Positions 50,028-58,870 of a stretch of DNA of 64,000 nt are shown one piece after another; within the stretch, counting starts at the first letter, position 1, and each line of letters begins with the position of its first letter. A model generated the notes under the pieces. That model did no database searches, was not told where the DNA came from, and saw only the letters and a program-made list of their open reading frames with translations. Both the position numbers and the translations under genes were made by a program. The stretch comes from Pedobacter zeae (lineage in GTDB: Bacteria; Bacteroidota; Bacteroidia; Sphingobacteriales; Sphingobacteriaceae), in the NCBI RefSeq assembly GCF_014196715.1, contig NZ_JACIEF010000001.1, positions 478,872 to 542,871 of the forward strand. Reading direction: 5' to 3'.

Positions 50028-51125
50028 TTAAACTACACTTGCTTTATTTCTTAAAAACTGATCAGCCAGAACCAGGGCAGCCATTGCTTCTACAATCACC
50101 ACAGCTCTTGGTACCACGCACGGATCGTGCCTGCCTTTTCCTTTAATTTCTGAAGCTTCGCCAGCAGCGTTAATGGTTTGCTGGTTGTGCATAATAGTGG
50201 CGACAGGCTTAAAGGCTACTTTGAAGGTAATATCCATTCCGTTTGAAATGCCCCCCAATATACCGCCGGCATAATTGGTGGTGGTTTTGAATACCTTCGA
50301 ATCGGCAGTTTTTGGCTGCGGGATATCGTTATGCTGCGATCCGCGTAATTCGCTTCCGGCAAAACCGGAGCCATATTCGAAACCATGAACGGCATTGATG
50401 CTTAGCATGGCTTTACCCAAATCGGCGTGTAATTTATCGAAAACTGGTTCACCTAAACCTGCCGGACAGCCTTTTATTACGCAACTGATCTTTCCACCAA
50501 CCGTATCGCCGTCTTTTCTTACTGAATCAATAAATTCGATCATTTCGTGCGCCGTTGCAGGATCGGCACAGCGAACAATATTTTCTTCCCTGATGGCTAA
50601 AAGCGACGATAAATCGTTGCTTTCTAAATTCGGAGCATCGATAGTGCCTACTGAGGTTACATGAGCAAAAATTTCTATACCCTGTTGTTTTAATAATAAT
50701 TTGGCAATGGCTCCTGCCGCTACGCGGGCCGCTGTTTCGCGGGCAGAAGAACGTCCGCCACCACGATGATCGCGGATGCCGTATTTTGCATCATAAACAT
50801 AATCGGCATGGCTTGGACGGTAAACATCAATGTTATGGCCGTAGTCTTTTGAGCGCTGATCCTCATTCGGGATTAAAAGTGCGATAGGGGTACCCGTACT
50901 TTTTCCTTCGAAAACACCGGATAAAATCTGCACAGTATCACTCTCTTTTCTTTGCGTGGTAATTTTAGATTGACCTGGTTTACGCTTATCCAGCTCGGAT
51001 TGGATAAAATCCATATCGATATCCAATTGCGCCGGACAGCCGTCAATAATTACTCCAATGGCTACGCCATGAGATTCGCCAAATGTAGTGATGCGAAATA
51101 GTTGTCCGAATGAGTTGCCTGCCAT
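50028..51125 (-). CDS. aroC: Chorismate synthase
   Basis: 365 residues, the usual bacterial length. Converts EPSP to chorismate using reduced FMN, the last step of the shikimate pathway. Signatures: [17 protein letters not shown] at the N-terminus, [25 protein letters not shown] ([19 protein letters not shown]) and [12 protein letters not shown], with [17 protein letters not shown] C-terminus here [13 protein letters not shown]. It is downstream of aroA with a 260-bp gap containing degenerate 21-bp repeats, and is followed by the DUF1684 gene. Confidence 0.97.
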   Translation of the reverse strand: MAGNSFGQLFRITTFGESHGVAIGVIIDGCPAQLDIDMDFIQSELDKRKPGQSKITTQRKESDTVQILSGVFEGKSTGTPIALLIPNEDQRSKDYGHNIDVYRPSHADYVYDAKYGIRDHRGGGRSSARETAARVAAGAIAKLLLKQQGIEIFAHVTSVGTIDAPNLESNDLSSLLAIREENIVRCADPATAHEMIEFIDSVRKDGDTVGGKISCVIKGCPAGLGEPVFDKLHADLGKAMLSINAVHGFEYGSGFAGSELRGSQHNDIPQPKTADSKVFKTTTNYAGGILGGISNGMDITFKVAFKPVATIMHNQQTINAAGEASEIKGKGRHDPCVVPRAVVIVEAMAALVLADQFLRNKASVV

Positions 51126-51385
51126 ATATATTAGATAAGATAAGTTAGATATGAGATTGGAGAAGTACCTGGTTCATATCTAAACTTCTGTTTTTTAATT
51201 GTTTAGAGGTTAGATCTGAGGTGGTAGATTTGGAGTTATCCCTCAAATTACACTCAAATCCAGTTAGCTTGTTATTATTTGTTTTAATTAATCTTGTATT
51301 CAATCCCGATGTATTTTCTCAGGTCTGGTGTCTCACATCTAGTATCCCACATCTCAAATTTCATGTCTCACACCCAGTATCTCAC
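51126..51385. repeat. aroA-aroC intergenic gap with degenerate 21-bp repeats
   Basis: GTCTCACATCTAGTATCCCAC and GTCTCACACCCAGTATCTCAC lie near 51329 and 51365. This is a simple intergenic repeat; the remainder of the gap shows no gene or clear promoter. Confidence 0.5.
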
Positions 51386-52678
51386 TTATCCAATCTCTTT
51401 CACCTCAAACCCTGCTTTTTTCAAATCTTCCCAATAATATGGATAAGATTTTTCCACCACCTGCATTTCTTCAATTTCAACTTCGTTGATCAGTAGTGCA
51501 AGTGGCGCAAAGGCCATGGCCATACGGTGGTCCTCGTAGGTTGCAATGGTAATTTTATCCGGAAAATGCAGGTTATCTGTATTTAAGGTATAAACCTGGT
51601 TATTTTCGGTTAAAGTAACGCCAATTTTAGCCAATTCGTTCTGAAGGGCTGCAATACGGTCGGTTTCTTTGATTTTTAGGGTTTCCAAACCAGTAAATGC
51701 CATGTTTTTGCCCAAAGCTGCGGCAATAACGATGATGGTCTGTGCTAAATCAGGACAGGTTTTTAAGTCTAAAACTTCTTTGGTGTCTAAAGTAAGCCCC
51801 AGATTACTAATGGCGATTCCTTTATCGGTTTTACTGGTTGCAATGCCAAAAATCTTCATAATATTTTTGATCTGGCTATCGCCCTGCAGGCTTTTTTGCT
51901 TTAAAGCAGGTAAAGCAATTTCAGCTTCATCGGCTAAAGCCGCAATGCTGTACCAATATGATGCTGCACTCCAATCGGGCTCAACAACCAAAGTGCCGGG
52001 CTTAAAAGCCTGAGGTTCGATTGTTATCGAATTTCCGTTCCAGGCATGCTCAATGCCAACTTCTGCAAGCATATCCAAGGTCATGTCTACATAGGGTTTA
52101 GAGGTGAGCTCCCCCTCGATCTCTAGAGTTAAGCCTTGTGGCAGAATAGGGGCAATCATCAGCAAAGCCGAAATATACTGACTGCTGATATCGCCTTTTA
52201 TTTTTACCTGTGCCGTTTTTTGATCCAGTGGACCAATAATATTTAAAGGAGGGAAACCCTCTGCTTCTGCATAAGAAATATCGGCACCAATTGTTTTTAA
52301 AGCCTCGGCCAAAATCCCTATCGGACGTTGTTTCATCCGCTCGGTTCCGGTTAACAGGAAATTCCCGTTTTTAGCCGAAAGATAAGCCGATAAGAAACGC
52401 ATAGCAGTACCTGCAGGTCCAACATCAACCAGTTCGGAGTTTGCAGTTTTCGGTTTGGAGTTTTCTCTCAACTCACTACTCTCAACTCCCAACTTATTCA
52501 GGATACCATTTAAGGTTACCGTATCGGCAGCATTTGAAAGGTTTTCAACTTTAACCAGTTTCTTGCTTAAGGCACTGATGATTAAAGCCCTGTTACATTC
52601 GCTTTTGGAGCCTGTTAATTGGATTTCCGTGTTAATATTCTTGGTTCCTTTAAAAGAAACTAAGGCGTTTTTGGACAT
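51386..52678 (-). CDS. aroA: 3-phosphoshikimate 1-carboxyvinyltransferase (EPSP synthase)
   Basis: 430 residues. Joins PEP to shikimate-3-phosphate. Conserved pieces: the start region with SKSECNRALIISALS (PEP/S3P-binding Lys and Ser), VGPAGTAMRFLSAYLS, TGTERMKQRPIGILAEAL, KGDISSQYISALLMIAP, VEPDWSAASYW and the C-terminal KETDRIAALQNEL with YEDHRMAMAFAPLAL. The ATG at 52678 is chosen because MSKNALVSF matches the normal start; longer in-frame sequence covers a repeat element. A REP-like element separates it from the DAHP synthase gene, so it may have its own promoter. Confidence 0.95.
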   Translation of the reverse strand: MSKNALVSFKGTKNINTEIQLTGSKSECNRALIISALSKKLVKVENLSNAADTVTLNGILNKLGVESSELRENSKPKTANSELVDVGPAGTAMRFLSAYLSAKNGNFLLTGTERMKQRPIGILAEALKTIGADISYAEAEGFPPLNIIGPLDQKTAQVKIKGDISSQYISALLMIAPILPQGLTLEIEGELTSKPYVDMTLDMLAEVGIEHAWNGNSITIEPQAFKPGTLVVEPDWSAASYWYSIAALADEAEIALPALKQKSLQGDSQIKNIMKIFGIATSKTDKGIAISNLGLTLDTKEVLDLKTCPDLAQTIIVIAAALGKNMAFTGLETLKIKETDRIAALQNELAKIGVTLTENNQVYTLNTDNLHFPDKITIATYEDHRMAMAFAPLALLINEVEIEEMQVVEKSYPYYWEDLKKAGFEVKEIG

Positions 52679-52762
52679 TTTATTCTGTTTTATTCTTAAA
52701 TGTAAGTGCCAGATGGAAACATCTGACACTCCATTATGTATGTTTCTTAATATCATGTTAAG

Positions 52763-52793
52763 CTGTCGAAAAATTACTGTAGTTTTTCGACAG
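52763..52793. repeat. Inverted repeat upstream of aroA
   Basis: CTGTCGAAAAA and TTTTTCGACAG, 11-bp arms and a 9-bp spacer, located in the 310-bp gap between DAHP synthase and aroA. It is of the same style as other intergenic repeats in this window. Confidence 0.55.
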
Positions 52794-52821
52794 GCTATCA
52801 TTGACAGATACCTAAGGAATG

Positions 52822-52920
52822 TCGTCATTGCGAGGAGGCTTTTTCAGCCGACGGAGCGATCTTTATAGCCAGAATTACTGGAATGAAAGATTGCTTCGTC
52901 GTTCCTTCTCGCAATGACGA
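52822..52920. repeat. REP-like intergenic inverted repeat (CGTCATTGCGAG type)
   Basis: TCGTCATTGCGAG (52822-52834) and CTCGCAATGACGA (52908-52920) are perfect 13-bp inverted ends of a 99-bp element. This end sequence is a familiar dispersed intergenic repeat in several bacterial groups including Bacteroidota. Confidence 0.7.
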
Positions 52921-52988
52921 TTGGGCTTTAGGCTTAAGTAATCGTATTGGTTTTACCCTCCACCTTAAACCTTTAAACCCTCTACCTT

Positions 52989-54128
52989 TTAGGCTTTAAC
53001 TTCGTTATGTTGCTCTGCCGCAATGCCTTTTTCAGCTTTGCCTGCATTCATAATTTCAGTTTGTTTGCGGATTGATTCACCGTGCATCAATTCTAAGAAT
53101 TTCTCGGTAAAGCCTAAATCTAATTTTAAAGCTTTTGCAAAAGCGTGACCTTTTTTAATAATAGCATCCCAACGGTTAACCTGTAAAATAGTTACCTGGT
53201 TATCGCGTTTAAACTCACCGATTTTTTCTACGATGGCCATACGCTCACCTAATTTTTGCAATAAAATGTCGTCAATTTTATCTATCTGTTTACGCAGTTC
53301 GGCCAGTTTATCGGCAGATGCTTCGTTTGGTGCCTCTGGTTCGCGAACGGTTAAACGCTCTACCAGTTCTGCCAAAGCAGCCGGGGTAACCTGTTGTTTG
53401 GCGTCTGTCCAGGCTACTGAAGGATCTACGTGCGATTCGATCATTAATCCCTGCATATCTAAATCCAATGCTTTTTGTGCAATGTAAGGGATCAGTTCAC
53501 GGTTACCGCAAATGTGGCTTGGATCGTTGATGATCGGAAGCTCAGGGCATAAAGTTTTTAACTGGATAGCCATTTCCCACATCGGTTCGTTACGGAAAGA
53601 ACTTTTCTCGAATGAAGAGAAACCGCGGTGAATAGCACCGATTTTAGTGATACCCGCACCATTGATACGCTCAATAGCACCTACCCATAACTGTAAATCA
53701 GGGTTAACAGGGTTTTTGATCAATACCGGAACATCATGTCCTTTTAAAGCATCGGCAATTTCCTGAACAGTGAAAGGATTTACGGTAGAACGTGCACCGA
53801 TCCAAAGGATATCCACACCAGCTGCCAAAGCCTCTTCAACGTGTTTTGCATTTGCAACCTCTACTGCCGTTGGTAAACCTGTTTCAGCTTTAGCACGTTT
53901 TAACCATTCTAAACCGATACTTCCGATACCTTCGAATTCTCCCGGACGGGTACGTGGTTTCCAGATACCGGCCCGTAATACCGATACTTTACCGGTAGCT
54001 GCCAATAAATGTGCAGTAGTTAACAATTGTTCTTCCGTTTCTGCACTGCAGGGACCAGAAATCAATAATGGTTCGTTGTTTGTGTTTAACCAGGTGTTTA
54101 AAGGTTGGATGTTTAAATTAAGTTTCAT
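52989..54128 (-). CDS. Bifunctional DAHP synthase/chorismate mutase
   Basis: A 379-residue fusion. The N-terminal part (1-260) is a DAHP synthase of the KDO8P-synthase-like (type I beta) group: ISGPCSAETEEQL, LRAGIWKPRTRPGEFEG, VDILWIGARSTVNPF, IKNPVNPDLQLW, IGAIHRGFSSFEKS and INDPSHICGNREL. The C-terminal part (about 275-365) is an AroQ-type chorismate mutase (LRKQIDKIDDILLQKLGERM). It catalyses the first step of the shikimate pathway and the chorismate-to-prephenate branch; fusion allows feedback by prephenate or aromatic products. It lies 110 bp downstream of pheA and probably shares the attenuated promoter. Confidence 0.94.
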   Translation of the reverse strand: MKLNLNIQPLNTWLNTNNEPLLISGPCSAETEEQLLTTAHLLAATGKVSVLRAGIWKPRTRPGEFEGIGSIGLEWLKRAKAETGLPTAVEVANAKHVEEALAAGVDILWIGARSTVNPFTVQEIADALKGHDVPVLIKNPVNPDLQLWVGAIERINGAGITKIGAIHRGFSSFEKSSFRNEPMWEMAIQLKTLCPELPIINDPSHICGNRELIPYIAQKALDLDMQGLMIESHVDPSVAWTDAKQQVTPAALAELVERLTVREPEAPNEASADKLAELRKQIDKIDDILLQKLGERMAIVEKIGEFKRDNQVTILQVNRWDAIIKKGHAFAKALKLDLGFTEKFLELMHGESIRKQTEIMNAGKAEKGIAAEQHNEVKA

Positions 54129-54238
54129 GATGATGGGGGTTGTTTAAAGTCCTTTGTCCACAGTCGGAAGTCAGGAGTTATATTTTATATTGTTTAATTG
54201 TTATATTAGATTGTCAACTGAAAATTGTTTACGGCTGT

Positions 54239-55072
54239 TTATACTTTATCGTTCTTTTGATATTCTCCTAATATGTTAAAGTTCGATGTATATTTTAATG
54301 CCTTTCTGATCGCCTTATCATACTTTTCGGTACTTGGCCATTCCAGGTCGACGTAAAAGTAATACTCATTTCTTTTACCTAACACCGGCATAGATTGTAT
54401 TTTTGTTAAGCTTACATCCTGTTCGGCAAAGATATTTAACACGGTGGCCAACGAGCCCGCTTTGTGTCCAACCTGGAAACAGATCGAAGCTTTGTTTATT
54501 TTCTTTCCTTCGTCGGTTTTATCTTTTTTAAGGATGAGAAAACGGGTATAGTTTTTCTTGTTCGACTCTACACGGCGTTCTAAAATGTTTAAGCCATAAA
54601 GTTCTGCAGCTAAGCTGTTTGCAATGGCCATAGTATCGGTTAATTTCTCTTCCTGGATGCGTTTTGCACAGGCAGCAGTATCATTGCTCTCCACAATTTT
54701 AATGTGCGGATAATCGTAAAAGAAATCGATACACTGGCGGATGGCAATAGGGTGTGAGGTAACCACTTTAATATCTTCGAATTTTATACCTGGCAATGCC
54801 ATTAAATGCAGCTGGATAGGTAAGTAAACCTCACCAACAACCGAGAAACCATAATCACGAATCAAGGTATAGTTTGGTAATAAGCTGCCTGCAATCGAGT
54901 TTTCGATGGCCATTACCACGAAATCAGCTTCGTTTTTTTCAAGCTTATCGCAGGTTTCTTTAAAAGAATTGCACTCTACCGTCTCAATTTCCTTACCGAA
55001 GAATTTGTATGCGGCTTCTTCATGAAAAGAGGCCTTGATACCCTGAATTGCTACACGTTTTGTCGTTTCCAT
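54239..55072 (-). CDS. pheA: Prephenate dehydratase
   Basis: 277 residues. Converts prephenate to phenylpyruvate, the committed step to phenylalanine. The catalytic domain (1-180) has VAIQGIKASFHEEAA, IENSIAGSLLPNY and NYTRFLIL with the catalytic Thr; the ACT regulatory domain (about 190-275) has GHKAGSLATVLNIFAEQ and LTKIQSMPVLGKRNEYYF, the Phe-binding motifs. The ATG at 55072 is preferred because the domain begins 8 residues later; in-frame upstream sequence runs through the terminator hairpin. A Tyr/Phe-rich leader and terminator precede it, so expression is probably controlled by attenuation. Confidence 0.96.
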   Translation of the reverse strand: METTKRVAIQGIKASFHEEAAYKFFGKEIETVECNSFKETCDKLEKNEADFVVMAIENSIAGSLLPNYTLIRDYGFSVVGEVYLPIQLHLMALPGIKFEDIKVVTSHPIAIRQCIDFFYDYPHIKIVESNDTAACAKRIQEEKLTDTMAIANSLAAELYGLNILERRVESNKKNYTRFLILKKDKTDEGKKINKASICFQVGHKAGSLATVLNIFAEQDVSLTKIQSMPVLGKRNEYYFYVDLEWPSTEKYDKAIRKALKYTSNFNILGEYQKNDKV

Positions 55073-55087
55073 TTTTTGCGTTAAAAC

Positions 55088-55117
55088 AAAAAAGTCCCGG
55101 CTGTTTGCCGGGACTTT
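55088..55117 (-). terminator. Attenuator terminator upstream of pheA
   Basis: In RNA order: AAAGUCCCGGC (55117-55107), loop AAACA, GCCGGGACUUU (55101-55091), then UUU. 11-bp stem with a U-run, 15 nt before the pheA ATG. The leader segment GCCGGGG (55167-55161) can pair with UCCCGGC (55113-55107) and prevent this stem. Confidence 0.85.
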
Positions 55118-55156
55118 CTTATACAATTTAATATTTTTTATATATCTTTTTGCATA

Positions 55157-55219
55157 TTAGCCCCGGCTCTCACTAAAATAGTAAAAGTAACCAAAGTAAT
55201 ATGTGTTAGTATTTTGCAT
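55157..55219 (-). CDS. Tyr/Phe-rich leader peptide of the pheA attenuator
   Basis: A 20-residue ORF, ATG at 55219 and TAA at 55159-55157. It reads MQNTNT, then YYFGYFYYF, then SESRG. Eight of nine consecutive codons are Tyr or Phe (five Tyr, three Phe). It begins about 11 nt after the predicted start of a perfect promoter and ends 40 nt before the terminator. The final codons AGC-CGG-GGC overlap the proposed antiterminator segment, so a ribosome stalled on uncharged Tyr or Phe codons leaves it free, while one reaching the stop codon covers it. This is the standard logic of amino-acid leader attenuation. Confidence 0.82.
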   Translation of the reverse strand: MQNTNTYYFGYFYYFSESRG

Positions 55220-55236
55220 TTCTTTTTTTGTTGAGC

Positions 55237-55266
55237 CAAATGTAGTAACAAAATTTAATTTGTCAA
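55237..55266 (-). promoter_or_regulatory. Promoter of the pheA attenuation leader
   Basis: TTG at 55266-55264, exactly 19 bp, then TACATTTG (55244-55237), both elements exact matches to the Bacteroidota consensus. Predicted transcription start near 55230. Confidence 0.8.
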
Positions 55267-55336
55267 TAAGAAATTGAAAATATTTTTAATAAAATTTAAT
55301 TTCTCTGTTTTTATACTGTTTTGAGGATGGGTATAG

Positions 55337-55369
55337 AAACCTTACAGGTTTGATCAATCTGTAAGGTTT
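55337..55369 (-). terminator. Hairpin after the sterol-desaturase-family gene
   Basis: 11-bp stem AAACCTTACAG / CTGTAAGGTTT with an 11-nt loop, 10 bp beyond the stop codon of the minus-strand gene. The T-run is weak. Confidence 0.5.
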
Positions 55370-55379
55370 GACCGGCATA

Positions 55380-56324
55380 TTATACTGCAGAACTTAATTC
55401 GGGCTGTTCTGATTTTAATTTTTTAGATTTTTCAAGTGCTTCCGAATCACGTAGCTCCTGCTGCATAATTTTAGCAATTTTGGTGCTTCCGTCATGGCTC
55501 CATCCGGGTGGATTGAAAATGTACTTCACTTTATCCATAAAAGTAGGTGCTTTTTTAACATCTGCTGTTAAGGCAATAAACTCGTGGAAAATAATGTTTA
55601 CCGGACCGGTATCAGTAGGTTGGGTAGTTAAGCCATATTTAACTTTATCTTCTGGCAGTTCGGCCTGGAAGGTTCCGAACCACCTGTCCCACAGGATTAG
55701 AACCATGCCCATATTTTTATCGAGGTAACGCACATTGCTGGCGTGGTGTACCCGGTGGTGTGATGGGGTTACGAAAATATATTCGTACCATTTCGGAAAT
55801 TTGATGTTGTATTGGGTGTGCACCAGGTTGCCGTAAATCTGGGTAACCAGGTAGGCAAAAAGAATATCAACTGCGGTAAAGCCCATAAAGGCCAATGGCA
55901 GGTAAAAGAATACCCGGTACAAAGGTTCAAAAACAGTAGAACGGAAACCCGTTGTTAAGTTAAAATGCTCTGAAGAGTGGTGTGTTACGTGCATGGCCCA
56001 GAAAAAACGCACATAGTGTCCAACAGTATGTAAAAACCAGTACAGGAAATCCTGGGCTAAAATTAATACCAGCCAGTAAATCCAGACATTGCTAATCTGG
56101 AACAAACGGAACTGGTAGCAATATTGCAATAAGAAAAAAGTACCTGTTTTAGTAGCCAAATTAATTACAATAGCGGCTGTCATCAGGTAAATATTGGTCC
56201 AGGTATCGCGTTTGGTATATAATTTCCTGTCGTGCAGGTAACTGAAATACATTTCAACCAGGGTTAAAACGATCACGAAACCAAAAAGCCCGATTACAGA
56301 AATATCACTTCCGGTAAATTTCAT
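55380..56324 (-). CDS. Sterol desaturase/fatty acid hydroxylase family protein
   Basis: A 314-residue di-iron membrane enzyme. About four membrane segments and the His-box clusters HTVGHYVRFFWAMHVTHHSSEHFN and HRVHHASN (split: HTVGHYVRFFWAMH, VTHHSSEHFN, then HHRVHHASN), which bind the iron pair of the fatty-acid-hydroxylase superfamily. It may hydroxylate a membrane lipid such as sphingolipid or ornithine lipid; substrate not predictable. Begins 1 bp after aroB, so it is in the S4-aroB operon. Confidence 0.88.
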   Translation of the reverse strand: MKFTGSDISVIGLFGFVIVLTLVEMYFSYLHDRKLYTKRDTWTNIYLMTAAIVINLATKTGTFFLLQYCYQFRLFQISNVWIYWLVLILAQDFLYWFLHTVGHYVRFFWAMHVTHHSSEHFNLTTGFRSTVFEPLYRVFFYLPLAFMGFTAVDILFAYLVTQIYGNLVHTQYNIKFPKWYEYIFVTPSHHRVHHASNVRYLDKNMGMVLILWDRWFGTFQAELPEDKVKYGLTTQPTDTGPVNIIFHEFIALTADVKKAPTFMDKVKYIFNPPGWSHDGSTKIAKIMQQELRDSEALEKSKKLKSEQPELSSAV

Positions 56325-56325
56325 G

Positions 56326-57384
56326 TTATAAACTGTTATAATAATCCAAACTGCTTAAAATATCGGCAGTGCTTACACGGCAGTTAAACGTGCATTTGCC
56401 CGTAGTTTCTAAAAGTGAGAAAAGAATATTTCCATCTTCGTTCTTTTTATCACTCTGCATCAGCTCCAAAAGGGCATCGAAACTTTCTTTTTTGATGTGG
56501 TATTTAGGGTATAATGATAAAATATAACTACTGATGTCGTTCAGTTCCTCTTTTGTTAATGTGCTGTTTTTAATGGATAATGCTGCTTCACAAATAAAAC
56601 CAATGGCAATAGCTTCGCCATGTGTTAATGGATTTTCGTCATTTGCCAGAGAATAACCTTCAACAGCATGGCCAATGGTGTGGCCAAAGTTTAAAATCTT
56701 CCGCAGGTTTTTTTCATGCGGATCGATGGTTACCACTTCATTTTTAATTTCAACCGAGCGGTAAATGTCTTCAGCACTCGGGGTAAGGTAATTGGTGGTT
56801 TTTAACTTTTCGTAGTAAGGTTTGTCGTAGATCAAACCGTGCTTGATCATTTCGGCAAAACCCGATAAAAGTTCACGTGGTGGCAGTGTTTTTAGAAATG
56901 CTGTTTCGATAAAAACCATTTGTGGCAGGGTAAAGGTGCCTACCATGTTTTTTACATTGTCAATATCAATCCCGGTTTTGCCACCTACAGAGGCATCAAC
57001 CTGCGATAACAGGGTGGTAGGTATATTGATGAAATCGATTCCTCTTTTATAGGTCGAAGCAATGAAACCTCCCATGTCGGTAATTACGCCACCGCCCAAA
57101 TTAATCATCAAACTTTTACGGTCGGCTTCAAAATCAAGAAGAGTTTTCCATATACCGATACAAAAATCGATATTTTTATTTTCTTCTCCAGCTGCCGTTT
57201 CGATGAGGTCGAATTCGGAGAAATCATTTAAAAGCGACTGGAACAAAGGTAAACAGATTTCGCTCGTATGCTCATCGGCAAATACAAAAACTTTACTGTA
57301 CCTGTTGCTTTCTAAAAGTGTTTTTAAGGCGTCTAAATTGCTTTCGAAATAAAGCGAATGGCCTGCGCTCGTTAAGGTTTCCAT
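56326..57384 (-). CDS. aroB: 3-dehydroquinate synthase
   Basis: 352 residues, near the usual length. Converts DAHP to 3-dehydroquinate with NAD and a divalent metal. Motifs: AAGEENKN, the NAD-binding GGGVITDMGGFIASTYKRGI (GGGVITDMGGF), PTTLLSQVDASVGGKTGID, LSGFAEMIKHGLIYD with the metal Glu, and NFGHTIGHAVEG with HGEAIAIGF. It overlaps the S4-domain gene by 1 bp and is followed at 1 bp by the desaturase-family gene; it is thus separate from the pheA-aro unit. Confidence 0.97.
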   Translation of the reverse strand: METLTSAGHSLYFESNLDALKTLLESNRYSKVFVFADEHTSEICLPLFQSLLNDFSEFDLIETAAGEENKNIDFCIGIWKTLLDFEADRKSLMINLGGGVITDMGGFIASTYKRGIDFINIPTTLLSQVDASVGGKTGIDIDNVKNMVGTFTLPQMVFIETAFLKTLPPRELLSGFAEMIKHGLIYDKPYYEKLKTTNYLTPSAEDIYRSVEIKNEVVTIDPHEKNLRKILNFGHTIGHAVEGYSLANDENPLTHGEAIAIGFICEAALSIKNSTLTKEELNDISSYILSLYPKYHIKKESFDALLELMQSDKKNEDGNILFSLLETTGKCTFNCRVSTADILSSLDYYNSL

Positions 57385-57599
57385 TAAATTACTTCGATTT
57401 TATCTTGTTCAAAAGTGATGACGTCGCCAATCCTGACTTTATACCGTTTGCGGAATTCTACTTCTCCGTTGCATTTTACCAAACCGTCAGTCACGGCAGC
57501 CTGTGCATCGCCCCCGGTGCCAACCAAACCTGTTGCTTTAAGCAGCTGGATCAGCGGAATAAATTCGCCTTCTAATTTGAATTGTATCATTTTGTGCAA
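57384..57599 (-). CDS. RNA-binding S4-domain protein (YbcJ-like)
   Basis: A 71-residue protein made of a single S4 RNA-binding domain: FIPLIQLLKATGLVGTGGDAQAAVTDG, followed by VKCNGEVEFRKRYKVRIGDVI. It is of the YbcJ/YaaA-like small S4 group, thought to bind structured RNA. Its stop codon overlaps the aroB start by 1 bp, and it is the first gene of the three-gene operon. Confidence 0.9.
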   Translation of the reverse strand: MHKMIQFKLEGEFIPLIQLLKATGLVGTGGDAQAAVTDGLVKCNGEVEFRKRYKVRIGDVITFEQDKIEVI

Positions 57600-57647
57600 A
57601 AATACGATTATTTAGAGCTTTTTAGTTTTAACAACCAATGCTTTTTA

Positions 57648-57655
57648 TAATTTTG
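57648..57655 (+). promoter_or_regulatory. Putative -7 box of the proline dehydrogenase gene
   Basis: TAATTTTG, exact TAnnTTTG, 30 bp before the ATG at 57686. A clear TTG at -33 is not seen. Confidence 0.4.
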
Positions 57656-57685
57656 CACCAATCTGACTTATTTATATAGTAAAAA

Positions 57686-58870
57686 ATGGATTTAGTTCCC
57701 AATAAACAACCTAATTTTGACAACACGGAAATCGCTTTTCGTCAAAAAACTAACCAAGAACTAAAAAAAGCTTACTGGCTTTTTAAATTGATCGGCAATA
57801 ATTTCCTTACCAAAGTTGGTCCGGCCATTACAAACTTTTTCTTAAATATAGGGCTACCGATCCAGGGTGCAATTAAAGCCACTATTTTTCAGCAGTTTTG
57901 CGGAGGCGAAACCATTGCCGAGTGTAATAAAGCCATTGAGCAACTTGATAAAGGGGGCGTGGGCACCATTTTAGATTATTCGGTTGAAGGGGAAGAAGAG
58001 GAACATGTTTTTGATGAAACCTGTGCTGAAATTATCCGTACAATTGTTCGCGCAGATGGCGATGCCAAAATTCCGATCACTGTTTTTAAAATAACCGGGA
58101 TAGGCCGTTTTGCACTTTTGCAGAAACTGGACGCCAAAGAAACATTAACTGCTGCCGAAGAGGCAGAATACGAAAAGGTAAAACTGCGTTGTGAAATGAT
58201 CTGTAAAACGGCTTTTGAGAAAGGTGTACCGGTTATGATCGATGCAGAAGAAACCTGGATCCAGAATACCATCGATGAACTGGCTCTGGATATGATGCGT
58301 AAATTTAACCGTAAGCAAATTATAGTATATAATACTTATCAGATGTACCGTCATGATAAGTTGGCCGATATGAAAGCTGATCATTTAATTGCCAAGACCG
58401 ACGGCTTTATTTTGGGCGTTAAAATAGTACGCGGTGCCTACATGGAAAAAGAACGTAAACGCGCAGCCGAAATGGGTTATCCCTCGCCAATTCAGCCTGA
58501 TAAAGAGGCTTCGGATCGTGATTACAATGAATCTTTACGTTACTGTGTAGACCATATTGAGGAAATTGCCACTGTTGCCGGAACGCACAATGAAGATAGC
58601 TGCCGGTTATTGACTTACCTTTTGGAGGAAAAGAATATTGCGCACAATCATCCACATGTATATTTTTCACAATTGTTGGGCATGAGTGATAATTTGAGCT
58701 TTAACCTGGCCGATTCGAATTATAATGTGGCGAAATATGTGCCTTACGGGCCAATTAAGGCCGTGATGCCGTATTTGTTCAGAAGGGCGCAGGAAAACAC
58801 ATCAGTTGCCGGACAAACAGGCCGTGAATTAGGTTTGATTGAAAGGGAATTGAAAAGAAGAAAACTGTAG
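57686..58870 (+). CDS. Proline dehydrogenase
   Basis: A 394-residue single-domain ProDH (not fused to P5C dehydrogenase). It oxidises proline to P5C with FAD and feeds electrons to the respiratory chain. The TIM-barrel motifs include TILDYSVEGEEEEHVFDET, VMIDAEETWIQ, YNTYQMYRHDKL, VKIVRGAYMEKER and the C-terminal PYGPIKAVMPYLFRRAQENTS (PYGPIKAVMPYL, RRAQENTS), the last forming the flavin/proline-binding Arg pair. Monocistronic. Confidence 0.94.
   Translation: MDLVPNKQPNFDNTEIAFRQKTNQELKKAYWLFKLIGNNFLTKVGPAITNFFLNIGLPIQGAIKATIFQQFCGGETIAECNKAIEQLDKGGVGTILDYSVEGEEEEHVFDETCAEIIRTIVRADGDAKIPITVFKITGIGRFALLQKLDAKETLTAAEEAEYEKVKLRCEMICKTAFEKGVPVMIDAEETWIQNTIDELALDMMRKFNRKQIIVYNTYQMYRHDKLADMKADHLIAKTDGFILGVKIVRGAYMEKERKRAAEMGYPSPIQPDKEASDRDYNESLRYCVDHIEEIATVAGTHNEDSCRLLTYLLEEKNIAHNHPHVYFSQLLGMSDNLSFNLADSNYNVAKYVPYGPIKAVMPYLFRRAQENTSVAGQTGRELGLIERELKRRKL

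Noticed and set aside
55073..55126. N-terminal extension of prephenate dehydratase
   Set aside because: The extra 18 codons run through the attenuator terminator; the conserved domain starts just after the ATG at 55072.
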